Below are positions 14,495-14,519 of a stretch of 14,519 nt of DNA, piece by piece. Where the stretch lies: contig CAMFIW010000019.1 of assembly GCA_945952355.1 (NCBI GenBank), positions 1 to 14,519 on the forward strand, written 5' to 3'. The translations under genes and the position numbers were made by a program. How positions within the stretch are numbered: position 1 is the stretch's first letter; each line of letters starts with the position of its first letter. The notes beneath the pieces were generated by a model. The model was not told the origin of the DNA. It made no database searches and worked only from the letters and a program-made list of their open reading frames with translations. Source of the stretch: an uncultured Phenylobacterium sp. (lineage in GTDB: Bacteria > Pseudomonadota > Alphaproteobacteria > Caulobacterales > Caulobacteraceae).

Positions 14495-14519
14495 GCGCCA
14501 AGCCGGCGAGATCGGCACG

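Overview
The window is GC-rich and densely coded, with strong C/G bias at third codon positions. No gene appears broken, and there is no sign of an insertion sequence, phage, CRISPR array, tRNA or rRNA. The gap-pgk-fba order, a Gap with the TGDQPTLD signature, a TonB-dependent receptor of the ITVTAQKR type and the S9/S10 peptidases point to an alphaproteobacterium, most likely Caulobacterales (Phenylobacterium- or Caulobacter-like). That placement is inference from gene content and protein style. No database search was possible.

Layout. (1) 2-1897, +: the 3' part of an S9 prolyl-oligopeptidase-family peptidase whose start lies outside the window. (2) 1907-2497, -: a small proline-rich lipoprotein of unknown function, convergent with (1). 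(3) 2656-6095, +: gap, pgk and fba, a triose-phosphate/fructose-bisphosphate operon closed by a textbook intrinsic terminator at 6119-6151. A GC-rich hairpin of REP-like appearance sits just in front of pgk. (4) 6151-9506, -: a TonB-dependent outer-membrane receptor followed, with an ATGA stop/start overlap, by a beta-lactamase-fold serine hydrolase (family VIII esterase-like). (5) 9668-10936, +: divergent from the receptor, a regulator made of two complete TetR units in one chain. (6) 10933-14333, -: a secreted S10 serine carboxypeptidase and, downstream, an MHS-family major facilitator with an unusually large periplasmic insert.

How it fits together. Region 3 is core central metabolism: Gap, Pgk and Fba interconvert fructose 1,6-bisphosphate and 3-phosphoglycerate. 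Regions 4 and 5 look like a self-contained, ligand-controlled uptake module. The receptor would import an unknown compound, the coupled hydrolase may cleave an ester or amide in it, and the double TetR protein is the obvious candidate repressor. The 161-bp divergent gap carries a 17/19-bp direct repeat plus a third, inverted copy of its core, which I propose as the operator. This module is the most interesting part of the window. Region 6 may couple extracytoplasmic peptide cleavage to uptake, but that link rests only on adjacency.

No stretch longer than 300 bases lacks a gene. The larger gaps (2498-2655, 9507-9667, 14334-14519) are described as regulatory or repeat features.
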